From Fulvia fulva (Eukaryota > Ascomycota > Dothideomycetes > Mycosphaerellales > Mycosphaerellaceae), in NCBI RefSeq assembly GCF_020509005.1, contig NC_063024.1:1-64000 (forward strand): a DNA stretch of 64,000 nt, written 5' to 3'. This document shows positions 38,947 through 50,076 of this stretch, one piece after another. The stretch's first letter is position 1; every line of letters begins with the position of its first letter. Under the pieces are notes generated by a model. It was given only the letters and a program-made list of their open reading frames with translations, was not told the origin of the DNA and ran no database searches. A program made the position numbers and the translations under genes.

Positions 38947-39702
38947 CTACTCGTGGATCTCCTCCTCTCTGGCCCACTTCTCCTTCGGCTGCTTGTACCA
39001 CAACCAAGCTCTATCAGCGATGCTGTCCGGGCTGAGGTTCTTTGCATCTGGCGAGACTACGCCACCAATGCTCAGCAAGCCGATGTGGACGTCCTTGCCG
39101 TACTTGTCGTGTATCGATAGTACCAAAGCACGCTGAGCGCTCTTCACCATCGAAAGCGAAACGAGATCCGGCACCGGCTCCTTGTAGAGCAGCGTCGTGC
39201 TCGTGACTAAGAACGAAGGTGATCGATCATCGCCTGCAGCCTTCTGCAAAACAGGAATCGCCCATTGTGCAGTTTCGTACAACGCAATGTTCGTCAACTA
39301 CCACAATCGTCAGCCTCGACTCACCCACTGCCACTACTCCGCAGATCATGAACAAACCTCAAAATCCGCCCTCATATCCTCCACGCTCTCCTCCAACGGC
39401 GGCTTCCCCGCCACCCTCGCCGCATTATACAACACACACTCCAAACTGCCAAAACCCTCCACCTCCTCTAGCACCTTCTTCCGCTCATCAGACTTGGCAA
39501 TATCACACGTCCAAGTCTTGACCTGACATGAGTATCCCCGCTCCTGGATGGCATCGAGGATCTGGTCCTTGTCCTGCTTCAGCCGGTCGGCGTTGCGGGC
39601 TACTAAGGCGATGTGCGTGAAACCTCGCACTGAGAAGTTTTTGGCTATGCCGACGGCGATACCCGGGCCGCTGCCGAGGACGAGGAGGGTTTTGCCGGGC
39701 AT
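38947..39702 (-). CDS. Short-chain dehydrogenase/reductase-like protein lacking the catalytic Tyr
   Basis: Exons 39702-39358 and 39297-38947 join across a 60-nt phase 0 intron; 231 aa. A Rossmann start KTLLVLGSGPGIAVGIAKNF is followed by an ALVARNADRLKQ cofactor strand, TWTCDIAKSDE, and ECVLYNAARVAGKPPLEESV (N-A-A in place of N-A-G). In the catalytic region, LVTSTTLLYKEPVPD leads to LSLSMVKSAQRALVLSIHDK: the Lys of Y-x3-K is there but the Tyr position is not Tyr. It resembles a fungal SDR subgroup with the same substitution, so activity may be altered or absent. Convergent with the cupin gene, stops about 50 bp apart. Confidence 0.8.
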
Positions 39703-40703
39703 GTTGTTTTAATGATGATGAATTTGGTTGGTGATCGATGGATCTTGATCGAGGGCCGATGTCGGAGATGCCAGAGACTTGTTATTTTCATAGGTCCTCA
39801 GCTTTCAATGTTTTGTAGCACCTACATCGACTTGCATATGCGTATCTGATGCAATACGTGCAACTCTGGGCATAGATGAAGAAGAGCAAATAGAGAGCCG
39901 ACAGTTGATCTCGATGACGATCCAGCATGAAGGTTCTGCCCGAGCCGTGCAGAAAGGTTCTCCATCTCTTTAGCTCTACCTCTGTATGATCTTCCTCTTG
40001 CCACACATCAACAAACATATCTCTCTGGACCCTCAGAGCATACGATGCCCGCTCACACTATCAAATTGCCCATGGGAAATGCCGATGGGAACGATGCGTG
40101 TGCATCGACGTGGCTGTCCTCGAACAGACGGATGCACCCGACCTGAAAGGGCGATATCATCCATCGCAAGTCTCGTCGATGTTCTTGAGATGACACTATC
40201 GATAGCTTGGTCGACGGTATGTATACTACAAGTGAGGTTTGCCGCTTGATGGACGGAACCCTCCAGCTTGATGTGCTACTGCTCGGGCTGATATACGCAA
40301 GTGCCTCCCGTGCAGCAGTCGCCTGTCCTGGACCGATGTCAGTCTGTCCACTCACGGCCGACTGCAGCGTCAATGCGATGTTGTGATAAGCGCGACAGTA
40401 AGTACCCGAAACTGGTGTGGCACACCGACCGTGTGGTAGTGACTTCCCGCTTGACGACGAATATGGTTATCAGGGTGGAGAAGAAGTTGCCAGATGCTTC
40501 CCGGTGGAAACCTAATTGACTTGGTCTCCAGCTGTCCCGACCCGCTGATCCTTCCTCCATTCTCTACTCACTCCAGCACCCTTCTTCACCAACAACGCAA
40601 ACGAAAAGAGATTCTTAGAAGCGCAACATCGCGACACGCCTGCATCTAGCCAACAAAGCCGCAAGCCAAATCACAGCGAAGAGACAAAGCTTCATCGGCA
40701 AAC
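39703..40703. other. Intergenic, nothing supported
   Basis: 1 kb between divergent genes. Several 70-106-codon frames on both strands are unrelated to anything I know and overlap each other. No repeat is seen. Confidence 0.4.
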
Positions 40704-40964
40704 ATGGGCATGGAGTAGGTGCTGTAATCAGATTCCATCGTACCACGAAACTGACAACGCACTAGTCAACTCGACATCAGTCCAGAGGAGGCAACCCAAA
40801 TCCCACCATACACCACGGAGGAGAATGATTGGTTGAAGCAGCATTGGACCGACGAGTTCCACTTCCTACGAGCATACGGCCTCAGCATCTACAAGGAGGA
40901 ACACCGTGCGGAGGGTCGGCTCATGGTCAGAGCTTTCATCGAGCAGGACAAGGATCAGGAGTAG
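40704..40964 (+). CDS. Small conserved hypothetical protein, 69 aa, two exons
   Basis: An 11-nt first exon (40704-40714, encoding MGM and part of Asp) is joined to 40766-40964 by a 51-nt intron with GTAGGT donor and ACTAG acceptor; the frame closes on TAG. The product reads MGMDQLDISPEEATQIPPYT, then EENDWLKQHWTDEFHFLRAY, then GLSIYKEEHRAEGRLMVRAF. The ISPEEA...IP-x-Y-T...WL...FLR-x-YGL-x-IYKEE pattern looks like a conserved small fungal protein of unknown role, predicted all-helical and soluble. Confidence 0.65.
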
Positions 40965-41301
40965 GCCTGGTTCTGGTTGTCGTGCTCTGAGTTGAAGCAC
41001 TAGGGGCATAAGGCTAGCGAAGACAAGAGTCATTGATTTCTCCGGGGATATCGGTGGGAGTTACCGAGTTTCAAAGGACGCGAGCTGACCAGGATGTGGC
41101 GAGGCTGCAACATGCCAAGTGAAGATGCTGCCGTTTGCACACGCCCAAGCTTTGGGCCTTGCGCGAAGCGAGAACGCACTATCCACAGAACACCACAGAA
41201 AAGCAAGTTCTCACCTTGTTTCCGCCGTCAGGTTGCCTCACACTCACACACTGGACAGCAAGACGCCTTCGCAGGATACTCTCGCAGAACGACCGCACAT
41301 C
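40965..41301. other. Intergenic, leader of F-box-like gene
   Basis: 337 bp. An in-frame ATG at 41119 would add 61 residues to the next gene, but that stretch is low quality as protein and is treated as 5' untranslated. Confidence 0.4.
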
Positions 41302-42674
41302 ATGTGTTCCTCCAGCCCTGCAGCGACAGCGAGCGCGGCGCCAGACTCGAAAGCCGCACTCGACACCATCCCGCAGGAGATCTTCGACGAAGTCATTCAT
41401 CATCTCGGTTTCGATTGGGTTTATGGCTACCACAAGTACAAAAAGCTCCTCGCCCAGCTGCGACTTGTGAGCAAAGCAGTCAACGTCAAGATTTCGAAGA
41501 AGTTCGCGGACAACTTTTTCTCCACCATCGAGGTCCTTCTGTCGGATCGGGAAAGCCTCGAGAACGCTCTTGCGGTCGCCAGGCACCCAGTCTTCGGTGC
41601 GGCAGTGCGCAAAGTCATCCTCCACATAGATGAGTTGTCCGATGAGCATATCGCCGGCTACTCGGTCGGAGAGCAGGGTTCATTCAGCGACGAGCATGTG
41701 GCAGCCACAACCTCGATGCTGCTAGCACAAAAGCTTCTCCACGATAGCCACGATGGCCTCAAAGCTCTGATCCTTACCTTTTGCCACCTTCGGCTACATG
41801 GCAATGTCGAGCTTGTCGCAGTCGTTGATCGCACGAGGGGAGGTCATGCCTGGAAAAACACTGCGCCTCAGTACAGCGCGTTCGAATCAAAATACGGTAC
41901 TTCACTTCTCCGCCTCAAGCCTCCGAGACCAGATAACGTCAGACAAGTCACGATGCTCATGCAAGCCCTCTCACTGAGCGCTGTCGCTCCAAAGAGAGTG
42001 TACCTCAACAATCGGGCATGGACCCTGCCAGCGCACGTCTTCAGTACCAACGTTGACCTCCTCACAACCTGTCGAGAGATCATGGCCCCCATCGAGGAGC
42101 TCCAGCTCTCCGTTTGGGTCAAGTCGGGATCCGAGAGTCTCGAGTCTGCTAAATTCTTCTTCGAAATGCTCGCCAGTGGGCCAAACCTGAAGAGCCTCGC
42201 TCTTGTCATCAGAACCAACAAGAGGTACTTGGGTGGAGAGCGAGCCATCGAGCGTGAGTTTCGAAAGCTCGAAGCAGACCGGACCGGAGTATCAGCTTTG
42301 ATATTGCAATGTACCATGCCGAAGCTGCAAGAGCTGACACTCCAAGGCTCCGACATCAGCTATGCAGATCTTAAGACTTTCGTGGCTCGTCATGACGGTT
42401 TGCAGAAGCTCTCCTTGCACTACAACAAGTTGCTTGGAGTCGATTCAGATCCGGGTTTACAAGGTAGCCTTCTGACCATGTCGGCTTGGGAGGACAATAG
42501 TTTTATTGTGGGGAAGAGAGACACTTCGAGCAACTACTTTGCTCGGAATTGGGTCTCAAGGTGGAGTACTGGCAAGACAGAGACTACATGCTCGAAGCCA
42601 GACCTTGGGGGGGTAGCGAATATGGCAGTGAGAGCTTTGACGATGGTGAGAGCGGCGATGCTGCAGAAGCCTAG
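41302..42674 (+). CDS. F-box-like protein with leucine-rich C-terminal region
   Basis: F-box proteins recruit substrates to SCF ubiquitin ligases. The start at ATG 41302 (MCSSSPAATASAAPDSKAAL) leads into an F-box-like segment, LDTIPQEIFDEVIHHL...LLAQLRLVSKAVNVKISKKF (residues ~20-70). Leucine-rich strands follow (PIEELQLSVWVKS, GPNLKSLALVIRTNK, MPKLQELTLQGSDISYADLK, GLQKLSLHYNKLLG). The open frame runs to 42714, but its last 80 residues look random. Splicing a 53-nt intron 42464-42516 (GTAGCC...AAG) switches frame to a convincing ending, RHFEQLLCSELGLKVEYWQD, then RDYMLEARPWGG and an acidic tail, stop at 42672-42674 (439 aa). The donor is weak, so this end is provisional. Confidence 0.68.
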
Positions 42675-44879
42675 GACGACCACTGAGTCGCAGAAATTGC
42701 TGTGTTGGCCCTGAATAAGCTGAAGGGCCGGAACCAGATGTGTAGATCAAGATGGCGATTTTGAGGTTCATGAAAAATGCTCGTGTCCCAAGACACGCTT
42801 GATCAGAGTTCCATGCATCTGTTAGCTATTGCCTTGGGGCCAGCGCATCGTCCCCAGCTACAGACCACTTTCTCGTATCGATGACTCCAGTCACACTTTC
42901 CCCAGCATCAGCATCCGCACTTCTGCTTCATGGTCTCTCAAGCACAAGATATCGTGACGCAAATGATGTTGATCACTCCAGCCGGCCAATGATCCGAGCC
43001 TGTGCATCCACTGACCCATAATGCCTGGCCCGGGCATTACTCGAAGGGCACAACCCGGCCGAAATGTGCTGCTGTTGGCGGTTGTGAACCTCCAAAGGTA
43101 AGCGTAGCGGAGTGGAGCTCGCTACCAACCCTTCTAGACTGCAAAGTAGCGTGCGATCCACGCTACCGCTATCCGACGTACAGTGCTTATTATACGACGA
43201 CATAGGCGTTAGCGACGAGTATATGTTTGCGAGTTCGCCAACAGGCACAGTGCGGTAGGTCACGTGACCCTCAAACTTGAAAGTTGACCAATCAGAGCGG
43301 GCGCCAAGGCTAGTTGAGGGCTGGTGATAGAGCTCCACTCCCTCCTCGCTGACGCCACCACCTACGCTCGAGTGTTCGCAAGCTCACACGTCGCTACGGT
43401 GGATGGCTAGCGCTCGTCGGTCGTTACGCTTAAAAAGAATCCAGAATTTCATGATTGGCTACGTATATACCCGCTAGCAGATTTGGACCCCTTCTCGGCG
43501 AAGAACTCCAAAATCTGTATGCAGCTACCTTACACTTAATACGACGACACGGACAGCGATATTATAGCTTCGAAACAGAGCTAGCTAGAAAGAGCGACGT
43601 CGAAAGGTTGCGCTACGAAGTGTCGGCGATGCGGCGCTATCGATGCGGGCGCATACCCCTCGCGCCTCCCCTTGAGACGGTCACCGGCTCTCTAGCACTA
43701 CATTTTGATATCCAGAGAGCTTAGCAAAAAGGGGTTGATTCATTCCTCGAGCCTAACACTTTAGAGAACGAAGAGCGAAAAGAGTCTTCGCTGACTCGAT
43801 GGCGATCAAGAGGACAATAGCCCATCCTGGTGTGAGCCATCAGGAGGTAGGCCGTCATCGAAGCCTTTCACTTCGCCCACGTAGATCAGACCTAACCATC
43901 GAATCAAAGACGTTCTTCAACAGTCCCATCAAACACATTCCGGCCAGTTTTGTCTTATATCGCGGGCAGGGAGCATGTGGTGTGATACGCAGAAAGCAGC
44001 AGCGTTATAGCAAACGAGACCCAAGCCTGCAAAAATGCAAAAAAGAAAAGACGATCACCACTGATTCAACAATGGGAGACCGGCGGACTCATCGACGGAA
44101 ATCTCTACATATCTCCGACGATGGCATCGCCAAGCCCTCGGAATCGACCACCAAGCCAATGTCATACCGTTGAGCCAGTGGGAATCGTCGAATGCTCCGG
44201 ATTTGGGTGTCGATATATGCCTTACCTTACCCACCCTCTCGCACTCGAGGCATGTGATGCCACATTCCGACGTTCCCAAACCGGGCAAGAAGCTGTTGTT
44301 GACTCGTCTGCACAACTCCTATATGCCTGCAAGAAGACCAAAAACGAATCACCAATGGCTCAACAGCGACATCCACAAACACACACTCATAATGCGCGAT
44401 GTTTGCCCATTAAGACTGCGACAATGTAGCATCGTTCGACCTCAGCCATGTTGACTGAAGGCGTCTCGTTGAGCCAACGATGATGGCCAGGAGGAGCAGA
44501 TTCCTGGTTTTACCATGTAGCTTCACAAGCCTCCTGAGAGTCGTGAATGTCTTTCTCTTGCAACGAGAACATGGAACGGTCTGGCAATCAAAGAGAGGAC
44601 AGGACGGTCAGCAGTTTCACCGCTGGTCCTGTGATGGCCACCGCATTCCCGACAGCCTGAATTCGTGTTGGTGCGTATAATGGTGGAGTATGTGCAGTGG
44701 CTGTTGGCTTGAGTGGTCATGACTGATGCTGTACCACTAGACCTGCGATGATCGTTGAGAGTGTCAAGGTTTCAAACATCGGGCACTAGGCCATAAGTTA
44801 AAGGTAAAAAGACTGTTGTCATCTTCATGGTGGAAATGCTACAGCATCGTCTCGTCAGCATCGTCGTTACACCTCTTCC
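42675..44879. other. Gene-poor 2.2 kb with an inverted repeat and possible transposon debris
   Basis: No gene could be supported. It contains an imperfect inverted repeat (43103-43130 with 43319-43343). A stretch around 43440-43730 has an 89-codon frame of uncertain nature, enriched in CTAG/TAGC like other mutated repeats here. The remaining frames are short and random. Confidence 0.45.
43103..43343. repeat. Imperfect inverted repeat, MITE-like
   Basis: The left arm CGTAGCGGAGTGGAGCTCGC (43103-43122, continuing TACCAACC) is matched in inverted orientation by GGCTGGTGATAGAGCTCCAC (43319-43338), continuing TCC. The core of twelve bases, GGAGTGGAGCTC and its complement, is perfect, and flanking bases match in part over about 28 bp. 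The arms are ~190 bp apart, a size like a small non-autonomous DNA transposon, but target duplications are not obvious. It could also be chance or a regulatory palindrome. Confidence 0.35.
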
Positions 44880-45588
44880 TCAGTTCGTCGTTGAGATCTC
44901 TCCAGCCTCGCCAGCGTTTCTCACCGGAACCCCCACAGCACCATCGCGATTGCTCCTCCACACTCCCCCGTCCTCAAACCATTCTTCTTTCCAGATCTCG
45001 ACTTTGGATTTGACCATGTCCAGGCATTCCTCGCCAGCTTGCCACCCAGCTTTGCGATGTGGTGCGGAGACTGCTATGAGGATGCTTTCTTCGCCGATGT
45101 CGACGCGGCCTACGATTAAGATGAGCGGGATACCCTTGACCATACGAGGATGAATAGCTTGAGGAAGCGACAAGGGCCATACCTAGACGATGTGTTACAG
45201 CAATGCTGACCAGGTTGTGAGCTTGCTTGATGTGTTTACATATACTGAGCAGTGACTTGAGAGCCAGCGGTGCGTAAGTGGAATACGAAAGATGAGTGAC
45301 GGTCTTGGAGTTGAAGGAGTCACGTGTACAGCCTAGAAGGGTAAAAAGATGTACTTAGCCTATGTCTCTTATCGGCCAACGTCCACCACCAACAATCCCT
45401 CGTGATTGTGTCGCGTGGTGATAGATCATCATCGGGTCAGAGGTACCTGCAAACAGCACTACAGCTCCAGCCTTCGGGCTCTTGACTCTTGCCATCTGTG
45501 CTGTGGCATCAAGAAGATCGTATGTTAGAGATACGAAGATGTCTTGCTCCTCCAGACTCTTCTCGCCTTCAAAGCTGCGAGCGTTCAT
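44880..45588 (-). CDS. cnxH: Molybdopterin synthase catalytic (large) subunit, MoaE/MOCS2B type
   Basis: This subunit converts precursor Z (cPMP) to molybdopterin with sulfur from the small subunit, for nitrate reductase and related enzymes. I read exons 45588-45447, 45332-45183 and 45109-44880 (introns 114 and 73 nt, both phase 1), giving 173 aa. Blocks in family order: QDIFVSLTYDLLDATAQMAR, KAGAVVLFAGCTRDSFNSK across the first splice, VTHLSYSTYAPLALKSL, VSIAVTHRLGRVDIGEESIL across the second splice, IAVSAPHRKAGWQAGEE, VKSKVEIWKEEWFEDGGVW. The active-site Lys pair and the H-R-x-G-x-V-x-[I/V]-G-E motif are present. Close splicing at conserved motifs makes the model firm. Confidence 0.92.
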
Positions 45589-46421
45589 GGCTAGAGCTAC
45601 AATTGATAGCACATACGATCTTTTGGAAGAGAATTTGAGAAGCAAGGTAAGGTGTATGCTGACGAAGAGAAGAAGAAGAGAGTGTGGTATGGCAGAGCTG
45701 GAGTTGGTACAGTATCGTGGTGAGAGTGGAGTCAAGATCGCTCGGCGCACCTTGCCGAACGGATGTGACCCAAGCTCCAGCCGCACCTCCCCTGTCCGTC
45801 GCTCTTGCCAGCGACACCTTGCGACCGACATCAACAACAAGACAATGTAAGTCATCCGCCATCTGCTTACGGCCGCGCAAACATTGACAGCCAACATCAG
45901 CAGCGATCGCATCGATATCGACGCGCCCGCATTGAACGCCCCGCTAGAAACACGAACCTCACACGGAACACCACGACCACGACTCCGGACATTGTACATT
46001 ACCGAAAGTGGACATTGATTGTAATTGGAGACAGCGTGACAACAGAAGAGCGAGGACTGGACAAAGATACCCTGTACTACTATACTGCTTGCAATACCTA
46101 CACACGACAGAACTCGTACGTATGAGCCATGTTTGCGAAGGTGAAGGACGAAAGGCGCGGCGCGAGAAACGGAGACATTATGTTTGACGAAGCAGAAACT
46201 GATTGTACGATACTCAGAATTGACGAGCCTCGAGGCGTGTACATAACCCGAGAAAGGCAGGATCCCATTCTTGAAAGAGCACTGTTTCAGCCGAACATTG
46301 ATTGACAGCCTGCGCCGTACTTGGTCGCATTGATTGAACACCCAGCGAACCATCGTTTCGGACGCATCCCAGCACACCCACCAGCATATTCTCCTCCACG
46401 CGCCGATAGCGTTCCGCAAAC
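45589..46421. promoter_or_regulatory. Divergent intergenic region, cnxH/RRM gene
   Basis: 830 bp between the divergent starts of cnxH and the RRM/RGG gene. A long minus-strand frame crosses it (from 46806) but is an antisense shadow. No other gene seen. Confidence 0.4.
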
Positions 46422-47576
46422 ATGTCGACCGAAGACGACAACTTCGACATTGACATCTACGGCGACGCGGAGCAGCAAGAAGCTCCACCACAGGACGACC
46501 ACAACGATGACACGAACTTTGCCGACGATTCAAACTTCCAATACGATGGCGCAAACGATGCACCCGCCCAGGACGACAGCGCTCAGGCAGCAGACACACC
46601 TTCACAACAGCCACAGGCTTCAAGCGCGCCCGCTCAGGCTGGCACCAAGCGGAAGGCCGAAGACGACGATTTCGAGGATCAATCAGCCGCTGCACAACAG
46701 AACAGCGCCGCCCACGCATCAAATCAGCAGCAATCACAAAATCAACAACCTCAAGACCCGCACGCAACAGCAGCCTTGAAGCTCGGCGAGCTCCACTGGT
46801 GGACAAACGAAGAAGACCTCCGCCTCTTCTGTGCCCGCGCCGGCGTTGAGGAACAGCTCCAAGACCTATCCTTCGGCGAGCACAAGATTAATGGCAAGTC
46901 GCGCGGCGAAGCATACCTCGAGTTCTCCACGGCCTACGCTGCAGACGCCGCCAAGCGCGAGTTCGAGCGCAAAGAGCCGGCGAAAGACGGCCAGTCCGAG
47001 CCCAAGAAACCACACCCTTTCACAGTCTGGTTCACGAGCGTGAGCAATCCCTTCAAAGGCCGTGACAGTGGGGCCATGGGCAAGAAAGACACGGGCGCCT
47101 ACAACTCTTTCGGCAATCGAGGCGGCGGCGACTTCAGAGGCCGGGGAGGCTTCGACCGTGGACGCGGAGGGTTCAGAGGTGGCGGCGGATACCAAAATCG
47201 CGGCGGCTTCCAAAACAATAACAACAACATGGCTCCACAAGGCGGCTTCAATCCTGCGATGGGCGGCATGGGCGGCTACGGCAATCCCATGATGGGCATG
47301 GGAGGCATGATGGGCAACATGATGGGAATGGGCAACATGGCTCGCGGCGGTATGATGGGTGGACGTGGCGGATTCGGAATGGGCAATATGGGAATGGGAG
47401 GAATGATGCCACAAGCTCGAGGTGGCATGATGAACCAGCGCGGAGGCTGGGGTGGAGGAGGTGGAGGTTATCCACAAGGTGGAGGAATGCAGGGAGGATA
47501 TGGCGGCGGCGGCTACGGCGGGCAGCAGCAGCAGCAGCAGCAGCAGGGTCCGAACAAGAGGATGAAGCCGGAGTAG
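46422..47576 (+). CDS. RRM and RGG/Met-Gly-rich RNA-binding protein (CPSF6-like)
   Basis: A 384 aa single exon. The N-terminus is acidic and Gln/Asn/Ala-rich (MSTEDDNFDIDIYGDAEQQE) with a basic KRKAEDD patch near residue 75. An RRM spans about residues 116-190: RNP2-like LKLGELHWWTNEEDLRLFCA and RNP1-like KSRGEAYLEFSTAYAADAAK. The W-W-T-x-E-D-L sequence is typical of CPSF6/CFIm68 RRMs in 3'-end processing. The C-terminal half is RGG repeats, then a Met/Gly-rich tract and a poly-Gln stretch before NKRMKPE. Low-complexity tails suggest condensate-forming RNP behaviour (inference). Nuclear. Confidence 0.85.
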   Translation: MSTEDDNFDIDIYGDAEQQEAPPQDDHNDDTNFADDSNFQYDGANDAPAQDDSAQAADTPSQQPQASSAPAQAGTKRKAEDDDFEDQSAAAQQNSAAHASNQQQSQNQQPQDPHATAALKLGELHWWTNEEDLRLFCARAGVEEQLQDLSFGEHKINGKSRGEAYLEFSTAYAADAAKREFERKEPAKDGQSEPKKPHPFTVWFTSVSNPFKGRDSGAMGKKDTGAYNSFGNRGGGDFRGRGGFDRGRGGFRGGGGYQNRGGFQNNNNNMAPQGGFNPAMGGMGGYGNPMMGMGGMMGNMMGMGNMARGGMMGGRGGFGMGNMGMGGMMPQARGGMMNQRGGWGGGGGGYPQGGGMQGGYGGGGYGGQQQQQQQQGPNKRMKPE

Positions 47577-48339
47577 ACTGACGGTGACGCGCAGGAAGTT
47601 CTAGATCAGGTCTTGCGCGACTACAGCGTGGAACCTGAAAGCAAGACCACAAATGGAACACTGGCAAGGGGTGGGCATGAGACGCAACCAAACCGGATCC
47701 TTCCGATACGACAACAGTCGAATGTGTCCCCAACACCGACAACAGCTGGACAAGGCAAGACCAAACTATGCGACCAGTACAAGCCGGCTGATGAAATCAA
47801 ACGAAACAAAGCAATGCAGGCGATCAATAAAAACAATCGGATCATCGCAATGCGTGCTGAGAAAAAGACACGAATCAATGCAATGCGTGCGGCACGGCAG
47901 GAGAAGGATAAGCAGACAGTCGGCGAAATCCTTCTTCCATGGGACGAGTAAAAGGCTACAATAATATGAGTGCTGGGGCCTCTTTCGAAAAGCGACTGTT
48001 GAGGTCCGTCAATTCGGCGGACTTGGGCGTGGTGGAAGATTGCTGTTTTCACCGCTCTTGCCTTCACCGGTCACTTGGTTTGGGAGGGCGAATAGTGCAA
48101 GTGAGTGTGATAATGGAAATGGAACACACCACGATTGAGGCTGTCAGCCCTCATTCGGTGCTACTGTACTGCTGCTGGCAGCATGGACCCCTATCGGCTT
48201 ATACCCATCCCTTCTGTAGTCTGTGCGAAACCAACGACTCTACGCCTTCCACCCTCCCTTTCCTCGCTCGTCCCACTCACTATACCTCCAGCCCCTGCAC
48301 CCTGGGATACCCCCCCCCCAAAACTCCCCATAAACCCCC
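47577..48339. other. Intergenic; repetitive frame and C-rich tract
   Basis: 3' flank of the RRM gene. A 112-codon plus frame (47613-47951) has repeated A-M-R-A/A-M-Q-A units but no support as a gene. A C-rich, G-poor low-complexity stretch begins near 48300. Confidence 0.4.
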
Positions 48340-50076
48340 TCACAAACCCCATTCCACTCCCCCCTCTCCCCCAACACTACCTCCCCCTCCCTCCCTCCCC
48401 GGCACCCCAATCTTCACCACAACCCCCTCCTCTTCTTCAGCCTTGAACCGCGCCCACCCCGGCCCCGCAGAAGGATCCTTAATCCAGTCGACAAACCAGC
48501 CATGAAAAGACTCCGCCAGCTCCTGCTGCGCAATAGTCACGTTCCCCAGAGCCTCTCAAAGCACACCCCACCACCGTGAAAGAACGGAACTTCCGTCCCG
48601 TGCGTAGGTCCCGTGCCGGGCACGCCGACGACGTCATCGCATGCGCCGCAGAAGCGGTACGACCAGGTCTTCTGGGAGGTGCTTGCTGCGCTGTGGGAGG
48701 AAGATGGGGTACGGGATACTCGAAGCGGGCGGCGGCGTACCCACCCTTCCCCCCTCCGCGAGATGAGGGAGTCGTTGTGGTTGTTGTGTTGGTACGTTGA
48801 TGGGAGGGGTTGAGCGGGGGATGTGTTGAAGGGTTCGATCTAGGTGGTGGGGTTGTTGTTTGAGGGGGTGGAGATGGATGGTGCTGAAGATGAGGCCTTT
48901 TGTTGGTTGGCGGGGTTGCTGGTTGGGAGGGGGGTGGGGCGGGTGGTGAAGGAGGTGGAGGAGGAGGAGGGGAAGAGGGTTGTGCTGTCGATTGTGGGGG
49001 TGGAGAGGGTATTGGTGCTCGTGTTGAAGAGGGTGGTTTGGAGGTCGTGGATACTCTTTCCCTTGAGGCAGGATAGCTGGCTGTGGGTTTGGTTGGAGAG
49101 GGAGACGGGGCATCCGACGTCTGCAGCCACGATGTCGAGGGCGGAGTTGGGTGGGGCGTAAGCCGGTCCGGAGAGAGCGTTGGCACTCATTTCCACGGCA
49201 CCTGCGAGCCATGTAGCGGGGTGCCGCCAGAGGTAGTAGTCGACGTGGACGGAGCCGGAGGAGTGGCCGGCGAAGACGATGTGGGAGTCGTTGCCGCCGA
49301 AGGCTGGGATGGTGTCAGCAATACTCCTGTCATACAAGAGTGGGAATGGAAGATGTCGTGGGTCATACCCTCGATATTCTCATGCACCCACTCCATCACC
49401 ATCTCCACATCCAACATCCCAAAATTCTGCACCTCTTCCCCATCCGACTCCTTCGAATTCGCACTCGCCCAAACGCTCTCCCTCGTGTTGAAATTCACAT
49501 ACACCACCCCCTCCCTCGCGAAATTCGTCCCTTGGATTTGGGGATTACTGTTGGATCCAGTTACCATGGCGCCGCCGTACATGTATACGAACACCTGCAA
49601 CGTCTCATGATCAGTGGAATGATACAGACGCTGGGGAAGGAAGGTACGTGCGGGAAGGTTCGTCCCAGAAGAGGGAGCCCAGATATCGAGATTAAGGCAA
49701 TCTTCATCTTCCCGGGAGAAGAACTCATTCGTGATGGATTGGGGACATGTTGGACCATAAGTCGTAGCGTTGAAGGTATCATCCGTCGACTTGGGGGGAG
49801 AGGCTGGGGGGCGCGCCATCTATCTTGATGTTTTAGTACGGATTCTTTCGTGATGGATCTTCGATTTGAGCAGTAAAATTTGACTCACCGATTCTCACCA
49901 CCCGTCGATTGCGCAAACGCAATGCCCAGGTACACGGAGTTGTTCTGTTGGTCTACGAACCCAGATCCTACGCCCTGCGGTATGGTGACAGATGGTGGTG
50001 ATATACACGCTACAGACATGGCCTGGATGGCTATGCCGAGGAACATCCGAATGCTATGGCATTGCGAGGAAGGCAT
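48340..50076 (-). pseudogene. Carboxylesterase type B with several frameshifts
   Basis: Carboxylesterase/lipase-like gene, broken in this sequence. From ATG 50076 a signal-like start (MPSSQCHSIRMFLGIAIQAM) leads to VDQQNNSVYLGIAFAQSTGG. An intron (49888-49820) joins to RWRAPQPLPP. There the frame is lost at a six-base homopolymer (49793-49798). The next frame carries DDTFNATTYGPTCPQ, DEDCLNLDIWAP, VFVYMYGGAMVTGSN and, after a 64-nt intron, GGNDSHIVFAGHSSGSVHVD with the nucleophile elbow G-H-S-S-G. Downstream, family blocks appear in changing frames (KGLIFSTIHLHP; WSYRFCGACDDVVG, GTEVPFFHG; NVTIAQQELAESFHGWFVDW), implying at least two more shifts. Either a young pseudogene or homopolymer sequencing errors. 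Confidence 0.7.

Noticed and set aside
43455..43724. 89-codon frame in the gene desert, possibly transposon-derived
   Set aside because: It has CTAG-rich, RIP-like composition and no recognisable domain; kept only as a note on the region.
45355..46806. 483-codon minus-strand frame covering cnxH exon 1 and the RRM gene
   Set aside because: Only its last part is real (cnxH exon 1); the rest is antisense to the RRM gene and its promoter and is rich in Arg/Cys as shadows are.
46866..47477. 203-codon minus-strand frame rich in His and Ala
   Set aside because: It is the antisense of the Gly/Met-rich tract of the RRM protein, a codon-bias artefact.
47613..47951. 112-codon frame with AMRA/AMQA repeats after the RRM gene
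   Set aside because: No start context, family or splice evidence; it lies in the probable 3' untranslated region.
48479..49186. 235-codon Pro/Ser/Thr-rich minus-strand frame
   Set aside because: It overlaps the carboxylesterase in another frame; the proline richness reflects C-rich low complexity.
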